From Reinekea sp. G2M2-21 (GTDB lineage: Bacteria; Pseudomonadota; Gammaproteobacteria; Pseudomonadales; Natronospirillaceae): a stretch of DNA of 64,000 bases. Each line of letters begins with the position of its first letter. Positions within the stretch are counted from its first letter, which is position 1. Below, in pieces: positions 1-10,739 of the stretch. The stretch spans positions 62,001 through 126,000 of the forward strand of contig NZ_JADPQG010000008.1 of assembly GCF_015687175.1 (NCBI RefSeq), written 5' to 3'. The translations under genes and the position numbers were made by a program. The notes under the pieces are model-generated. The model was not told the DNA's origin and searched no databases. It worked only from the letters and a program-made list of their open reading frames with translations.

Positions 1-1
1 G

Positions 2-349
2 GCGTTGTATCGCGAATTGCAGGAAGAAGTCGGTTTGCAGGCGCACGATGTCGATGTACTGGCCTGTACGCGGGGTTGGCTGAAATATCGATTGCCGAAG
101 CGTATGATCCGCCATAACACCTTACCGATTTGTGTGGGACAAAAGCAGAAATGGTTTCTGTTGCGCCTGAAATCGGATGAAAGTCGTATTCGTTTTGACG
201 CTAGCGATGACCCTGAGTTTGATGGTTGGGATTGGGTGTCCTATTGGTATCCATTGTCCAAAGTGGTTTCGTTCAAGCGCGATGTTTACCGTCAGGCGTT
301 AACCGAGCTGGCGCCCAGAATTACCCGACCTCAGGTAGCCTATGGCTGA
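2..349 (+). CDS. rppH: RNA pyrophosphohydrolase RppH, C-terminal part (5' end outside window)
   Basis: This is a Nudix hydrolase that removes pyrophosphate from the 5' triphosphate of mRNA and so triggers decay in the cytoplasm. Only the last 115 or so residues are present; the reading frame is open to the window edge. The visible part begins inside the Nudix box (RELQEEVGL, with the REXXEE core) and continues with stretches typical of gammaproteobacterial Rpp[20 protein letters not shown]-like [24 protein letters not shown] and [10 protein letters not shown]. These leave little doubt about the family. The stop codon overlaps the start of ptsP by 8 bases, the conserved rppH-ptsP arrangement of gammaproteobacteria, so the two are very likely co-transcribed and translationally coupled. 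Confidence 0.95.
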   Translation, partial: ALYRELQEEVGLQAHDVDVLACTRGWLKYRLPKRMIRHNTLPICVGQKQKWFLLRLKSDESRIRFDASDDPEFDGWDWVSYWYPLSKVVSFKRDVYRQALTELAPRITRPQVAYG

Positions 350-2627
350 TTTACTGAATTTACTTCGTCGTGTCGTTGAAGCGGTCACCAGTGCCCGCGA
401 TCTGAAACTGAGCCTGCAACGCTTGGTGAACATGGTTCGCAATGGCATGCAGGTGGATGCTTGCACGGTTTTCCTCTGGGATAGCAGTGTTGAGCGTTAT
501 GTGCTCATGGCAACCGACGGCCTGAGGGATGATGCCATCGGCAAAGTGACCTTGACTAAGAACGAAGGCATGATTGGTCTGGTTGGCAAGCGCGAAGAAC
601 CGCTGAACCTGGCCAACTCTAATCTGCACCCTAATTATCATCACGTCCCCAGCGTCGGAGAAGAAGAATTTCACGGCTTGCTGGCTGTGCCGATTATCCA
701 TAACCGTAAGTTGCTGGGCGTTTTATCCGTTCAGCGTTTTAAGGCAGAACGCTTCCGTGACGAAGAAGAAGCCTTTCTGGTGACCTTGTCTGCTCAGTTA
801 GCGGGCATCATCGCACACGCGGAAGCGACCGGCACCCTCTCCGGTATGAATTTGATGGGCGGTCAGGCAGGGAACGATATCCGATTTGCCGGTGTTGCCT
901 GCGCCAGTGGTGTTGCTATTGGTCAAGCCTATGTGGTGACCCCTACCATCAGTCTCGATAGCGTCCGCTATAGCAAAGCCAAAAACATTGGAGAAGAACT
1001 GCGACGTTTCGCCGCCGCCATTACTGGTTTGCGCAAAGAATTGGCGGATACCCGTGAGCGCTTGAAAGGCGAATTACGCCCGGAAGAACTGGCCCTGTTT
1101 GACGTCTATGCAGGTATTCTTGACGATCAGGCGGTAGGTGGCACCGTGCAGGAAAAAATCCGCGCTGGTGAAAGTGCGTTGAGTGCGCTGGCCGATACCA
1201 TGCGGGGCTATGTACAGCACTTTGAAGATATGGATGATGCCTATTTGCGTGAACGGGCATCTGATATGCGTGATCTGGGGCAGCGATTGCTGACCCATCT
1301 AATGGAAGAAAAATCAGAACGTAAAATCCCCGACGGCTGTATTCTGGTGGGTCAGGATATCTCTGCAACCGTGTTTGGCTCTCTCGATCCAGAAAAAATC
1401 GGCGGTATAGTCTGTGCTCAAGGCTCCGCCAACTCCCACTTGGCGATTCTGGCCCGAGCACTGAATATCCCCACCGTTTTGGGCGCTCAGGATATCCCCT
1501 GGCAGGAATTGGACGGTAATGAGCTGGTGGTTGACGGCTATCGAGGGCACGTTTATTACCACCTCACCGATGAACGACGTGAGTATTTTGAAGACCTAGT
1601 ACGCGACGAAAAAGTACGCGTATCGGGACTTGACGCCTTAGCCGATCTGCCCGGTGAGACCGCCGATGGCGAGCACATAGATCTGATGATCAACACCGGC
1701 TTGCAAACCGATATCATTCGATCCCAAGCCAGTGGCGCGGACGGTGTTGGTCTGTTCCGGACTGAAATTCCCTTCATGATGCTGGGTCGCTTTCCCAGTG
1801 AAGAAGAGCAAGCCAAAATTTACCGCAATCAACTGGAAGCCTTTCACCCTCGCTCGGTCACCATGCGCACGCTGGATATCGGTGGCGACAAAAGCCTGGA
1901 ATACTTCCCGATTGTGGAGGACAACCCCTTTCTCGGCTGGCGCGGTTTGCGCGTCACACTGGACCATCCGGAAATTTTCATTGTGCAGGTTCGGGCCATG
2001 TTGCGTGCCAGTTTCGGACTGAACAATCTGCGTATCATGTTACCGATGGTCACCAGCGTTGGTGAGGTCGAAGACTCCCTGGCGTTGATTCACCGTGCGG
2101 TATACGAACTCAATGAAGAGGGCGTTAAGGTTGAAGTGCCCGAAGTTGGCGTGATGATCGAAGTGCCCTCCGCGGTATATCTGGTCAAAGAGTTTATGTC
2201 GATGGTCGAGTTCGTGTCCGTCGGCAGTAACGATTTAACGCAATATCTGTTAGCCGTCGACCGCAATAATCCGCGGGTGGCTGATATTTATGACAGCATG
2301 CACCCGGCAGTCTTGAAAGCGTTAAAAATTATTGTGTCGGCCGGTTTAGAGAAAAACGTCCCGGTCAGCGTCTGTGGCGAACTGGCTGGCGATCCGCTGG
2401 GAGCCGTAACCCTGTTGGGCTTGGGCTATCGTAACCTATCCATGAGCAGTGCGAATTTATTGCGGGTTAAGGCGGTGCTTCGACAAATCGATTCCGGTTG
2501 GGCAGAAACCGTGGCGAACGGGCTGTTGAATCTGGATGACCCGAAAGTGATCCGTTCAACCTTGCAACTCGCCTTGCAAAAAACCGGTGTCCCGTTGACC
2601 AGCCTCGGTTTATTGCCAAGTCGCTAA
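342..2627 (+). CDS. ptsP: Phosphoenolpyruvate-protein phosphotransferase PtsP (EI-Ntr)
   Basis: This is enzyme I of the nitrogen-related phosphotransferase system, which passes phosphate from PEP to NPr (PtsO). The 761 residues are close to the usual 748. An N-terminal GAF sensor domain (about residues 15-165) is followed by the enzyme I N-terminal helical domain, the swivelling phosphohistidine domain ([12 protein letters not shown], with the phospho-accepting His at 366) and the PEP-binding barrel. The barrel shows [21 protein letters not shown] and the VCGELAGDP segment with the catalytic Cys at about 678. The ATG at 342 overlaps rppH by 8 bases. No sugar PTS genes are nearby, as expected for the regulatory branch. 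Confidence 0.95.
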   Translation: MADLLNLLRRVVEAVTSARDLKLSLQRLVNMVRNGMQVDACTVFLWDSSVERYVLMATDGLRDDAIGKVTLTKNEGMIGLVGKREEPLNLANSNLHPNYHHVPSVGEEEFHGLLAVPIIHNRKLLGVLSVQRFKAERFRDEEEAFLVTLSAQLAGIIAHAEATGTLSGMNLMGGQAGNDIRFAGVACASGVAIGQAYVVTPTISLDSVRYSKAKNIGEELRRFAAAITGLRKELADTRERLKGELRPEELALFDVYAGILDDQAVGGTVQEKIRAGESALSALADTMRGYVQHFEDMDDAYLRERASDMRDLGQRLLTHLMEEKSERKIPDGCILVGQDISATVFGSLDPEKIGGIVCAQGSANSHLAILARALNIPTVLGAQDIPWQELDGNELVVDGYRGHVYYHLTDERREYFEDLVRDEKVRVSGLDALADLPGETADGEHIDLMINTGLQTDIIRSQASGADGVGLFRTEIPFMMLGRFPSEEEQAKIYRNQLEAFHPRSVTMRTLDIGGDKSLEYFPIVEDNPFLGWRGLRVTLDHPEIFIVQVRAMLRASFGLNNLRIMLPMVTSVGEVEDSLALIHRAVYELNEEGVKVEVPEVGVMIEVPSAVYLVKEFMSMVEFVSVGSNDLTQYLLAVDRNNPRVADIYDSMHPAVLKALKIIVSAGLEKNVPVSVCGELAGDPLGAVTLLGLGYRNLSMSSANLLRVKAVLRQIDSGWAETVANGLLNLDDPKVIRSTLQLALQKTGVPLTSLGLLPSR

Positions 2628-2751
2628 TACACGGGCCCGCGCTGGGCTTGTGTACTGTCGATTCCTTCATATTCGCAATAGGCGCGTTCTTAGCCGTCTC
2701 TGTAAACAGTGTTGTATGTTGGCTGCGCCCGAATGAAAGTGGGTATAAACC

Positions 2752-2783
2752 AAAAAAAGGCCCGTTGTAGGGCCGTTTTTTTT
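2752..2783. terminator. Bidirectional intrinsic terminator between ptsP and the convergent lipoprotein gene
   Basis: A run of seven A precedes a GGCCC / GGGCC stem with a six-base loop, followed by G and eight T. The A tract on one side and the T tract on the other would end transcription of ptsP from the left and of the minus-strand lipoprotein gene from the right. Confidence 0.8.
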
Positions 2784-2796
2784 AGTCGTATTTTAC

Positions 2797-4674
2797 TTAT
2801 CGGATCGAGCCTTGGCGGAAACTCAGAATGCTTTCCAACGTTGTTAAAGTCGAGGTGTAGGTATATTCGTACGTGTCTACTTTATCGGGTGTTCCATCCC
2901 ATGGCTTATCTAATCCAGAAGTTTCTGTTAGTAGGTTCAGGTTGGCATCGTATTCCATGTCACGGGTTGAACCAAGATCAATGGATCCATCGTTACCTGA
3001 GTCCTGTAAACTGGTATAGCCAGTACGTTGTTCCCATGCATTCCAGTTCGTAGTAATGGTAATGATGGTATTGACGCTACCGTCGTTACCGGCGTCGACC
3101 CGCTCAAGCGTTTCGATGACCTGATCTCTCTCATTCAAAGTGTATTCATACGTTCTATTCACAATGGAATCGTATTCACCGTTCAAATTGGTATCGATAC
3201 GCTCCAGTTGACTGACTTTACGACCAGCTTCGTTATAGGCGGTTTGTGTGTCACGCAGGAAATTGACAACGCCATCGGCATTGGTATCGAGTTGCTCACG
3301 CTTTGATAAGATGCGTCCCAAGTCATCACGGGTAAATTCATAAATAGCCAGGTATTCCAAATCGCCGTTGCCGTCATTGTCATTCTCGATACGCTCAAGC
3401 GTGATGTGGTTGTTGGCATCATGCTCGCGAATCGTGGTTGCGGTGCGGTTAATCGTGCCGTCGTTATTGTTGTCATATTCAGAATGATGGCGGATGCGAT
3501 TGCCGGCTTCGTCATAGCTGTACGTTTCTGTTGAGATGTGGTTTATTGAACCATCTCCCGAATAGTCAGTGCGAATGACTTTTGAGGCTTCTTGCCCTGC
3601 TGCTGTATAGGTAATGCTCGTCTCATAAACATGGGTTCGGTCCGGTTCAAACATATGGTGAACCGAATCCGTTTTCACCTCGTTTATCAAACGACCCTCT
3701 GCATCGTATGTCAGCGCAAGTTCCAGCGATTCATCCCAGTATCCATCCCCATCTTTGTCGATACGTTCGAGGTCCGTTAACTTGTTGCCTTCGCCACTGT
3801 ATGTATACAGTCGCTCTTTGATGTAATCCGCTGAACCATTGAAATTGCGGTCTTCGGTATAGTAGGTACGGGTTTGGCGGCCTTCTGTGTCGAAGGTGAT
3901 TTCAGTATTGTGGATTCGGTCGATGGTGCCATCAGCTGCATTGTCGCTGGTTTTGGTTTCCTGTGTGATTTGGCCCTGGGCATTGTAAGTGAACGCATAA
4001 TTCACGCTGTATCCAGTACCATTGTTTAAATGGGTTTCATTGCGTGATTCGACCAGATAGGTGCGCAGCTGTATACCCGCAGCATCAAACAGTCCCTGCA
4101 GACCATGCAGAGACGGCGTGGCGTCGAGACCATGACGATCCGCGAAGTCAGCCAGTTCGGTCTCGATGAAGAGCCGATAGGGTAGGTTAAAATCGACGCT
4201 CTCGTGTTTCAATACATTGTGCCAGTTGCCCAGGTTAAAGCCGTTACTGGCGTTGTTGTCGTTGTCGAGTGCACTCAGCAGAGCCATCTGGTTGGCGACA
4301 ATATCCAGGCCATGCACGGTGTTGTTTGACAAAATGACTGCAAGAGCACTGCCATTGTCAATCAGGTGCGTGTTCTGTAACTGCTCAGGCGACAAACTTT
4401 CTGCCCAATCGGTGCTGCCGAGCTCAATGCCACCCACTGAAAAAGTCATGGTTTTGCCTTTAGCCGACGGAAACTCACCATTTTCACTCAGAACCCCGGT
4501 CTGGTTGTCGATTTGGTACTGCAACCCCTGAAATAGGCTGCCAACAAAGGTGCCCATCGTGTTTTGATCGACCGGGCTTTTAGAATCATCCGGATCGGAC
4601 GATGAATTACACCCAGCCAGAATAATCGTGGCCAGGGTTGAGAGTGCAACAGGAAGTGTACGTTTCATAATCAT
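2797..4674 (-). CDS. Repeat-rich secreted lipoprotein, function unknown
   Basis: The 625-residue protein begins with a lipoprotein signal ending in a clear lipobox (TIILAGC, Cys about residue 22) followed by a Ser/Asp-rich linker, so it should be lipidated and exported. The N-terminal 190 residues have no motif I recognise. From about residue 215 to the end, roughly ten copies of a 35-40-residue unit repeat. Each combines a beta-hairpin phrase of the type YTYDEAGNRI / LTYDAEGRLI with an acidic loop such as DNNNDGTIN, DTNLNGEYD or DKDGDGYWD. The first half resembles YD/RHS-type repeats and the second resembles calcium-binding DxDxDG loops. A calcium-stabilised surface protein is a reasonable inference, not shown. 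M1 or M3 could be the start. It shares a terminator with ptsP and stands alone. Confidence 0.75.
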   Translation of the reverse strand: MIMKRTLPVALSTLATIILAGCNSSSDPDDSKSPVDQNTMGTFVGSLFQGLQYQIDNQTGVLSENGEFPSAKGKTMTFSVGGIELGSTDWAESLSPEQLQNTHLIDNGSALAVILSNNTVHGLDIVANQMALLSALDNDNNASNGFNLGNWHNVLKHESVDFNLPYRLFIETELADFADRHGLDATPSLHGLQGLFDAAGIQLRTYLVESRNETHLNNGTGYSVNYAFTYNAQGQITQETKTSDNAADGTIDRIHNTEITFDTEGRQTRTYYTEDRNFNGSADYIKERLYTYSGEGNKLTDLERIDKDGDGYWDESLELALTYDAEGRLINEVKTDSVHHMFEPDRTHVYETSITYTAAGQEASKVIRTDYSGDGSINHISTETYSYDEAGNRIRHHSEYDNNNDGTINRTATTIREHDANNHITLERIENDNDGNGDLEYLAIYEFTRDDLGRILSKREQLDTNADGVVNFLRDTQTAYNEAGRKVSQLERIDTNLNGEYDSIVNRTYEYTLNERDQVIETLERVDAGNDGSVNTIITITTNWNAWEQRTGYTSLQDSGNDGSIDLGSTRDMEYDANLNLLTETSGLDKPWDGTPDKVDTYEYTYTSTLTTLESILSFRQGSIR

Positions 4675-4875
4675 TGCTCAACAGTCATGCGGGTCAACTT
4701 CCCCGCGCTAATGGATTTGGTTAGAAGTGAGCAAAGAATGAGCGTTTTGAGTCTCGGAATCGTCTCAGGCGATCCAGACGGACGTTCGACGGCTTAGATG
4801 GACGGTTTTTTCGGTGTTCGATTCGAGTGCGAAGTTTTTATCACGCTGATGACACCCTCATGCGTTAAGATTTTT

Positions 4876-5988
4876 TTAACTGAATGGGATGCTGTTGAGG
4901 AGATTGATTAAGGATAGCTGTGAAGAGCAGCCGGTTTTTTTGAATATGTTTTTCAGATGAAATTTGACGGTGTTTTCCGATATAAATTGCCGTTCGGCAA
5001 CTATTTTGATGGGTAATCCCTCAGCCAACAGCGCCGCCACCTGGCTTTCTTTTTGTGAAAGTCCAAATACAACGGTGAGTTTCTGGGCGGGGACTGGGCG
5101 TATCAAGTCTTTGGCAATGGCGTAAATCATGACTCCATTAAAACGCCCTTCGTCACCTGGCAGTCCGGTAATCAGAGGCTGAAAGCCAAAGTGCAGCCTC
5201 GGAGATACTTCGAGGATGTCTTCGGGTGCTAAATCGTAGCCTTCCACTTGCTTGGCTGTCATCATCAAACTGATGTACAGCAGCTTTTCCCGCTGTTTGT
5301 CTGAAAGTGTGACACAGCCACCTTCAATGGCCACGTCGGGCACTGTGTCAATTAGTTTTGACATGCTCTGGTTGATCGCACAAACAGTGCCTTTTTCGGT
5401 GAGTATGGCCACGGGAATACGGAAAGTTTCAACGACAGATTGCAGACGGAGGGCGTTTTCCTGCTCAGTGGTCGTCAGTGTCTGGAGTGCCGCTTCCACC
5501 AAGTCTGGATAAATTGTATTCAATGTCGCCAGATCTTGTTGTGTAAAGGTGCCCATTTCTGCTTGCCGGTTGCACACCATTAGACCAACCCAACTGTTCT
5601 CAGATAAAAAACAACAACCCGCGGAGTCGATCAATCCTTGCGCCGCAGCCCATTGTTGAAATTGTTCGCTTCTAAAGGCTTGATCTTCAGGGGGAAGGGT
5701 GCTGATGGCATGAAACTGCCCCAGGCCTTCTTGGATGATTCGGCTCAGCAGGTGGTCGTCATGGACATGGTGTTTTAAATAACTTTCGACAAGCTCACTG
5801 TTCCCGCGGGCTCCAGCACTGACATGGAAACGTAAACCGAGCGTTTCACGATTAACGATCAGGATATGGCAAATATGAAGCCTGAAATTATCCACCATAG
5901 TCTGCGCAACATCGGTCCAGATATCGACATTTACCCGAGTGTCAGCCAGAAGTGTCTTAACGGCTTGAATTTGCAAAGTCTGAGTCAT
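4876..5988 (-). CDS. LuxR-family transcriptional regulator with a divergent N-terminal half
   Basis: The 370 residues carry a LuxR/GerE-type helix-turn-helix at the C-terminus (about 305-365). It is recognised from LSQKESQVAALLAEGLP, IKIVAERQFISENTVK and FHLKNIFKKTG, matching the family pattern in which the second helix contacts DNA. The first 300 residues show no receiver or autoinducer-binding signature that I can name; they look like a GAF/PAS-like sensory half with a later PAS-like segment (LTEKGTVCAINQSMSKLID, about 195-213). The role is therefore DNA-binding regulation with an unknown signal. It is read away from the AraC-type regulator at 6269, with about 280 bases of shared upstream sequence. 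The target is unknown; the adjacent lipoprotein gene on the same strand is one candidate. Confidence 0.85.
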   Translation of the reverse strand: MTQTLQIQAVKTLLADTRVNVDIWTDVAQTMVDNFRLHICHILIVNRETLGLRFHVSAGARGNSELVESYLKHHVHDDHLLSRIIQEGLGQFHAISTLPPEDQAFRSEQFQQWAAAQGLIDSAGCCFLSENSWVGLMVCNRQAEMGTFTQQDLATLNTIYPDLVEAALQTLTTTEQENALRLQSVVETFRIPVAILTEKGTVCAINQSMSKLIDTVPDVAIEGGCVTLSDKQREKLLYISLMMTAKQVEGYDLAPEDILEVSPRLHFGFQPLITGLPGDEGRFNGVMIYAIAKDLIRPVPAQKLTVVFGLSQKESQVAALLAEGLPIKIVAERQFISENTVKFHLKNIFKKTGCSSQLSLINLLNSIPFS

Positions 5989-6268
5989 AGTAGATCTTAG
6001 TGTTAGTTGGCTCTAGTAAGTACGCATAGGCCTCAAGTCTAGCACGAGACCGCTCAGGGGCCACTTTCACCTGCGAGAGTAATCGGTAAAACGGATGTGG
6101 CGTGCGTGAATGAATTAAACCAAAACCGTTGCGAGTACTTCGCTTCAATCGCACGTTTTATTAAAACTACCTTGCTGGGTAGGTTAATTGAAGACCTTGC
6201 ATTGCTAGAGTAGATAAGAGCTTGGAGCTTCCAAGCAGAGTTATCAGTTAGTAAAAGGGCAGAGTTGT

Positions 6269-7411
6269 ATGAGCATGGTATACGGTATAGTCACCGGGAT
6301 GTTTTTGATTTTGGCAGTCTTCGTTGGATCTGTGGATTGTCGGGCGCGAAAATGGTTGACGGCCTTTATGTTGTTTTTGGCGGGTTATTCCGGATTAATT
6401 TTGCTCGATAGTTTCGATGTACGGATTTCACCAACGGCTTATTTCTGTTTATTGTCGATCACCTTCCTACCCGGTCCGTTGCTTTTGGGGTATGTCAGCC
6501 ACATTTCGACTCGCAAAGAAGTCCATGTTAAGGATTTTGTTTTCTGTTTGTTGCCAGTAATGACCGCACTGTTCTGTTCAGACCTGCTTGGTGGATACTC
6601 GCTTTTTTCGACAGTACCTCGCGATGCATACGTGATTGATAGTTACGTGATGATCTTCAATCTGATCAGCGCCATGGCCGGGATTCATCTATTGGTTTAC
6701 TTAGGTCGTGCCAGTCAATTAATCATTAAGATGCGGCGGGACTGGACCGGCTACCAAAGTAAAACGTTACCAGAGTCTTGGTACGACATGATTAAAGTGT
6801 TGGTGGTGATGATCATTGCCAATAGTACACAAGTGTTGTCAGCCTTTTTGAATCCAACCGGTAGCAAAGTGTCCATCGGTGATCTCGGCTTTATGGTTTT
6901 AGTCGTTCATTTTGTCTATCTCGCTGCACGAGCCATGATTCGCGCAGAGCAAACTGAAGAGTTCGAAGACGTGATATTCGAAGAGTCCGTGTATTTGGCA
7001 CCACGAAAGGAAGATCGTACCGATCTGAAGGAAGATGTCAGGTTTATTGAAAAACGCATTGTGCGTGAGTCGCTTTACTTAAACGCGGATTTGTCGTTGC
7101 CGACATTGGCTGCAAAGCTGGGCTTGAGTTCGCATCGATTGTCCGAAATTCTAAATTCCGGATTTCAGAAAAATTTCTACGAATACGTGAACGATCTACG
7201 GATCGCATATGCGGCGGAACTACTGGTAAATGCTCCTGAGAAGTCAGTCACTGAAGTTTTTTACACCGCCGGGTTTTCGAATAAGTCGACTTTTTACGGC
7301 TACTTCAAGAAGACCTATGAGATGACACCTTCTGATTATCGTAAGCAAGCGCGTCAAACAAACAGCATAATGAATAATGTCGTTCCTCTATTGCGTAGAA
7401 CCGCTGTTTAA
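6269..7411 (+). CDS. AraC-family regulator with N-terminal membrane domain
   Basis: The protein has 380 residues. The N-terminal 235 contain six or seven hydrophobic segments (for example GIVTGMFLILAVFVGSV, LTAFMLFLAGYSGLILL, VLVVMIIANSTQVLSAFL and LGFMVLVVHFVYLAARAMI), so this half is integral to the inner membrane. The C-terminal 100 residues form an AraC/XylS DNA-binding domain: LSLPTLAAKLGLSSHRLSEIL is the first helix-turn-helix region, and SVTEVFYTAGFSNKSTFYGYF followed by MTPSDYRK is the signature second one. This seven-transmembrane plus AraC design is known from other marine gammaproteobacteria and implies a membrane-sensed signal acting directly on DNA. It is convergent with the HD-domain gene, with only 10 bases between stop codons. 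The ligand is not evident. Confidence 0.88.
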   Translation: MSMVYGIVTGMFLILAVFVGSVDCRARKWLTAFMLFLAGYSGLILLDSFDVRISPTAYFCLLSITFLPGPLLLGYVSHISTRKEVHVKDFVFCLLPVMTALFCSDLLGGYSLFSTVPRDAYVIDSYVMIFNLISAMAGIHLLVYLGRASQLIIKMRRDWTGYQSKTLPESWYDMIKVLVVMIIANSTQVLSAFLNPTGSKVSIGDLGFMVLVVHFVYLAARAMIRAEQTEEFEDVIFEESVYLAPRKEDRTDLKEDVRFIEKRIVRESLYLNADLSLPTLAAKLGLSSHRLSEILNSGFQKNFYEYVNDLRIAYAAELLVNAPEKSVTEVFYTAGFSNKSTFYGYFKKTYEMTPSDYRKQARQTNSIMNNVVPLLRRTAV

Positions 7412-7421
7412 AGGATTTGTG

Positions 7422-8003
7422 TCATGACGAGAACCAGCCTTTGGCGGCAGCTTGGTCAATCTCCATTAGTATCCATTCATACAATTCCGGCGCCAAATGA
7501 TGGATAAACTCATTGTGCCGGATGACTTGCTCTGAGGAGATGCGTTGTTCGCGCCAGGTTCGCCCTTCATTGGCGAGGTTTAGCAGAAATGGCAACAGTT
7601 TGTCGAACACTTTCACCCACTGACTTTCAAGTGTTTCTTGCGCTTCATATTCTCGCCACAATGTTAGTGCGTGCTCTCCAAAACCGGGAAAGCGTGTACG
7701 CAGCTGATCGAGGTAGGCAGCCTCGTCGTTGGCTTTGCTGGGGTTGGCATTATAGGCGCAGACATCGCCCGCGCCGATTTCACAGACGTCATGCAGTAAC
7801 GCCATCTGGATCGCGTGATCAATATCTACCTGAACCGGTAGCCAGTGTTTCAACGCCATAAACGACAGTGCCAAATGCCAGCTGTGTTCGGCTGAGTTTT
7901 CGTGTCGAGAACCGTCACCGACATAGGACTTCCGGTAGATGGTTTTTAGTTTATCGAGTTCGTTCAGGAGAGTGATGTCTGATTGTCGGATGTGATTCTT
8001 CAT
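7422..8003 (-). CDS. HD-domain phosphohydrolase, HDDC2/YfbR-like
   Basis: The 193 residues contain a complete HD metal-binding set: the first His in ENSAEHSWHLAL, the HD doublet in MALLHDVCEIGAGD and a later Asp in KVFDKLLPFL. The spacing and the flanking text (SAEHSWHLAL, LLHDVCEI) match the HDDC2 / 5'-deoxynucleotidase YfbR group, which hydrolyses deoxynucleoside monophosphates in the cytoplasm. The exact substrate cannot be read from the sequence. It lies 22 bases downstream of the alpha/beta hydrolase gene on the same strand, so the two are probably co-transcribed. Confidence 0.85.
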   Translation of the reverse strand: MKNHIRQSDITLLNELDKLKTIYRKSYVGDGSRHENSAEHSWHLALSFMALKHWLPVQVDIDHAIQMALLHDVCEIGAGDVCAYNANPSKANDEAAYLDQLRTRFPGFGEHALTLWREYEAQETLESQWVKVFDKLLPFLLNLANEGRTWREQRISSEQVIRHNEFIHHLAPELYEWILMEIDQAAAKGWFSS

Positions 8004-8025
8004 TGCGTTGCTGGCCCTGTCCTTT

Positions 8026-8661
8026 TCATGTCAGGCCGTTGATGTTGCTGGGGCCGTGTTTGTCGGCGATCCACTGCCACAGCGTTGGATCTGCGAGGAC
8101 ATCGGCGACGATGTAATGATCACCGTCCCATTGGGTATAGATCAGTTCGCCATCGTACTCTGCAACGAAGGCTTTGACGGCGGCGACATCGACACGATCA
8201 TCTGCCTCACCCTGAACAATATGCAGTGGGCTGGCAAACCGACTGATCGGTCCCTGACATTGTGATTGCCCAGCTGGCGTTGGGCAGTTAGCGTTGATAA
8301 TGGTCAGGCTGGCCAATGGATAACCGCGCTCGGCCAGTTGGTAGGCGGCTAAGCCGCCACGGCTGTAACCTATAATGTGAATCTGCTGCAGACCAAAGGT
8401 TTGTTTTAATTCATCCAGGTATTGTATCAGGGTATCGACCTGATAGCGGTCGCCGTCCAGAGCGCAGGCAATGATGACTGGCAACACAGGATGTATTTCT
8501 CGCCGATACAGTAAGGTCGCCATGTCCGGCCATTCGAATTGACCGGTAGCACCGCAGCCAAAACCGCCTTTGCCATGAAGATAGACCACCGCAGCTTTGG
8601 CATCCGTCGCGTTACCGAAGACCAGTGATTCAAAACGAAGAGGGGAAACCAGTACCTGCAC
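8026..8661 (-). CDS. Alpha/beta hydrolase
   Basis: This is a 211-residue single-domain hydrolase. Visible features are the oxyanion-hole region VVYLHGKGGFG near residue 30, the nucleophile elbow IIGYSRGGLAAY (Ser about 116), an acidic residue in GEADDRVDV and the catalytic His in DGDHYIV near the end, in the order expected for the fold. The overall look is that of the short prolyl-oligopeptidase-like or dienelactone-hydrolase-like esterases. There is no signal peptide, so it is cytoplasmic. It is the first gene of a likely two-gene unit with the HD phosphohydrolase, which does not by itself reveal the substrate. Confidence 0.82.
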   Translation of the reverse strand: MQVLVSPLRFESLVFGNATDAKAAVVYLHGKGGFGCGATGQFEWPDMATLLYRREIHPVLPVIIACALDGDRYQVDTLIQYLDELKQTFGLQQIHIIGYSRGGLAAYQLAERGYPLASLTIINANCPTPAGQSQCQGPISRFASPLHIVQGEADDRVDVAAVKAFVAEYDGELIYTQWDGDHYIVADVLADPTLWQWIADKHGPSNINGLT

Positions 8662-8751
8662 AATGTCATCCGGACGTTAAAGAAGTCAGGCTAGCCAGAT
8701 TTCTGGCAATAGGCAACCTTTGATGGCGCCGGTTTTTGACGTTTTAGCGGC

Positions 8752-8783
8752 AAAAAAAAACGCCAGCCGGAGCTGACGTTTTT
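8752..8783 (-). terminator. Intrinsic terminator downstream of typA
   Basis: Read on the minus strand, a GC-rich stem (ACG-CAGC pairing with GCTG-CGT around one mismatch) with a four-base loop is followed by nine T. It lies 22 bases after the typA stop codon. Confidence 0.8.
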
Positions 8784-8804
8784 CAGTTACCTGAATATGG
8801 TTGC

Positions 8805-10616
8805 TTACTTTCGACCCGAACGCTTACGTTCGTTCTCGGTCAGCAACTTTTTACGAATGCGAATGCTGACTGGCGTCACTTCGACCAGCTCATCGTCTTC
8901 AATGAATTCCAGTGCCTGTTCCAACGTGTGCTTGATGGGTGGCGACAGCGTTAACGCGTCATCGGTACCAGAGGCACGGACGTTCGTGAGCTGCTTGCCC
9001 TTAGTCGGGTTAACCACCAAGTCGTTCGAGCGATTGTGAATACCGACGATCTGACCTTCATAGACTTCAACGCCGTGACCTAAGAATAAGCGACCTCGTT
9101 CCTGCAGAGGGAACAAACCGTAAGCCAGTGTTTTACCTTTCACCATGCTGACCAGTACGCCGTTTTGACGCTTAGCCACCTCACCTTCTTTGATCGGGCC
9201 ATAGTGATCAAAAATACTGGTCATGATGCCTGAGCCGGAGGTCAGCGTCAGGAACAGACCACGGAAGCCGATCAAACCACGGGATGGGGCCAGGAACTCC
9301 AACTTGGTCCGACCTTTACCGTCCGGTTCCATGTTGGTCATTTCCGCTTTGCGCAGACCCATTTCTTCCATGATGGCGCCCTGATGCTCGTCTTCTACAT
9401 CAATAACAACCTGTTCGAACGGTTCCTGTACTTCACCATCGACCACTCGCTGTACCACTTCCGGACGGGACACACCCAGCTCGAAACCTTCACGGCGCAT
9501 GGTTTCAATCAACACAGACAAGTGCAGTTCACCACGACCGGAGACACGGAACTTATCCGGGGTATCACCGGGTTCAACACGCAGGGCTACGTTGTGAATC
9601 AATTCCTGATCCAGACGTTCCTTGATGTTACGTGTGGTAATGAATTTGCCTTCTTTACCAGCGAATGGTGAGTCGTTTACCTGGAATGTCATGCTAACGG
9701 TAGGTTCGTCTACAGACAAAGGTGGCAAGGCCTCAACCGTTTGTGGGTTACACAGCGTGTCGGAAATCGACAAGCCTTCAATACCGGTAATACAGACGAT
9801 GTCACCGGCGCTCGCGCTGGTCACTTCGACACGTTCCAGACCATGGTAGCCCATGACCTGAAGAATCTTCCCTTTACGGGTTTTGCCATCGGCGCCAACG
9901 ATTACGACCTGATCATTTGGCTTAACACTGCCGCGGGTAATGCGGCCAACACCGATAACGCCCACATACGAGTTATAGTCCAGTGCTGAAATCTGCATCT
10001 GGAAAGCACCTTCAGAATCGACATCTGGCGCTGGCACAACTTCAGTGATCATTTCAAACAGCGGGTTCATGTCTTCCGCCATCTCATCTGGGTCCATGCC
10101 GGCAATGCCGTTCAGGGCAGAGGCGTAGATCACTGGGAAGTCCAATTGTTCTTCTGTGGCACCCAGACGGTCGAACAGATCAAACACCTGGTCCATCACC
10201 CAATCGGGTCGGGCACCTGGACGGTCTATTTTGTTGATCACGACAATGGGCTTCAAGCCTTGCGCAAAGGCTTTGGAGGTTACAAAGCGAGTCTGTGGCA
10301 TCGGGCCATCAACGGCATCCACCAGCAGCAATACGGAGTCAACCATCGACAATACCCGTTCAACTTCGCCACCAAAGTCGGCGTGTCCCGGTGTATCCAC
10401 AATGTTGATACGGTAATCGTTCCATTTAATGGCGGTGTTTTTCGCCAAAATGGTAATACCGCGTTCTCGCTCCTGATCGTTGGAGTCCATGATGCGTTCG
10501 GCATCCTGGTCTTTACGGCCCAATGTGCCGGATTGTTGTAGGAGCTTGTCAACCAGAGTTGTTTTACCGTGGTCAACGTGAGCAATGATAGCGATATTAC
10601 GCAAATTTTCGATCAC
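8805..10616 (-). CDS. typA: Translational GTPase TypA/BipA
   Basis: This ribosome-associated GTPase helps assemble 50S subunits and adapts translation to cold and stress. The 603 residues match the family length of about 607. The GTPase domain has G1 [12 protein letters not shown], the switch I region with [12 protein letters not shown]3 [12 protein letters not shown] and G4 [10 protein letters not shown]. The EF-Tu-like domain 2, the EF-G-like domains III and V ([16 protein letters not shown]) and the TypA-specific C-terminal domain (ending near [20 protein letters not shown]) follow in order. It is a single-gene unit with its own terminator; the start fits the conserved [17 protein letters not shown] opening. 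Confidence 0.97.
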   Translation of the reverse strand: MIENLRNIAIIAHVDHGKTTLVDKLLQQSGTLGRKDQDAERIMDSNDQERERGITILAKNTAIKWNDYRINIVDTPGHADFGGEVERVLSMVDSVLLLVDAVDGPMPQTRFVTSKAFAQGLKPIVVINKIDRPGARPDWVMDQVFDLFDRLGATEEQLDFPVIYASALNGIAGMDPDEMAEDMNPLFEMITEVVPAPDVDSEGAFQMQISALDYNSYVGVIGVGRITRGSVKPNDQVVIVGADGKTRKGKILQVMGYHGLERVEVTSASAGDIVCITGIEGLSISDTLCNPQTVEALPPLSVDEPTVSMTFQVNDSPFAGKEGKFITTRNIKERLDQELIHNVALRVEPGDTPDKFRVSGRGELHLSVLIETMRREGFELGVSRPEVVQRVVDGEVQEPFEQVVIDVEDEHQGAIMEEMGLRKAEMTNMEPDGKGRTKLEFLAPSRGLIGFRGLFLTLTSGSGIMTSIFDHYGPIKEGEVAKRQNGVLVSMVKGKTLAYGLFPLQERGRLFLGHGVEVYEGQIVGIHNRSNDLVVNPTKGKQLTNVRASGTDDALTLSPPIKHTLEQALEFIEDDELVEVTPVSIRIRKKLLTENERKRSGRK

Positions 10617-10739
10617 TGTACTAATTCCGCATGAGTTTTAAGGGCGCGGATTATACTGGTTGTGGTCGAAAAAGATACAACGCAGGCGGTTTTGTTTGTG
10701 CTGTTTTGCAATTGGACTTCGAAGGATAATTGCCGCTGG

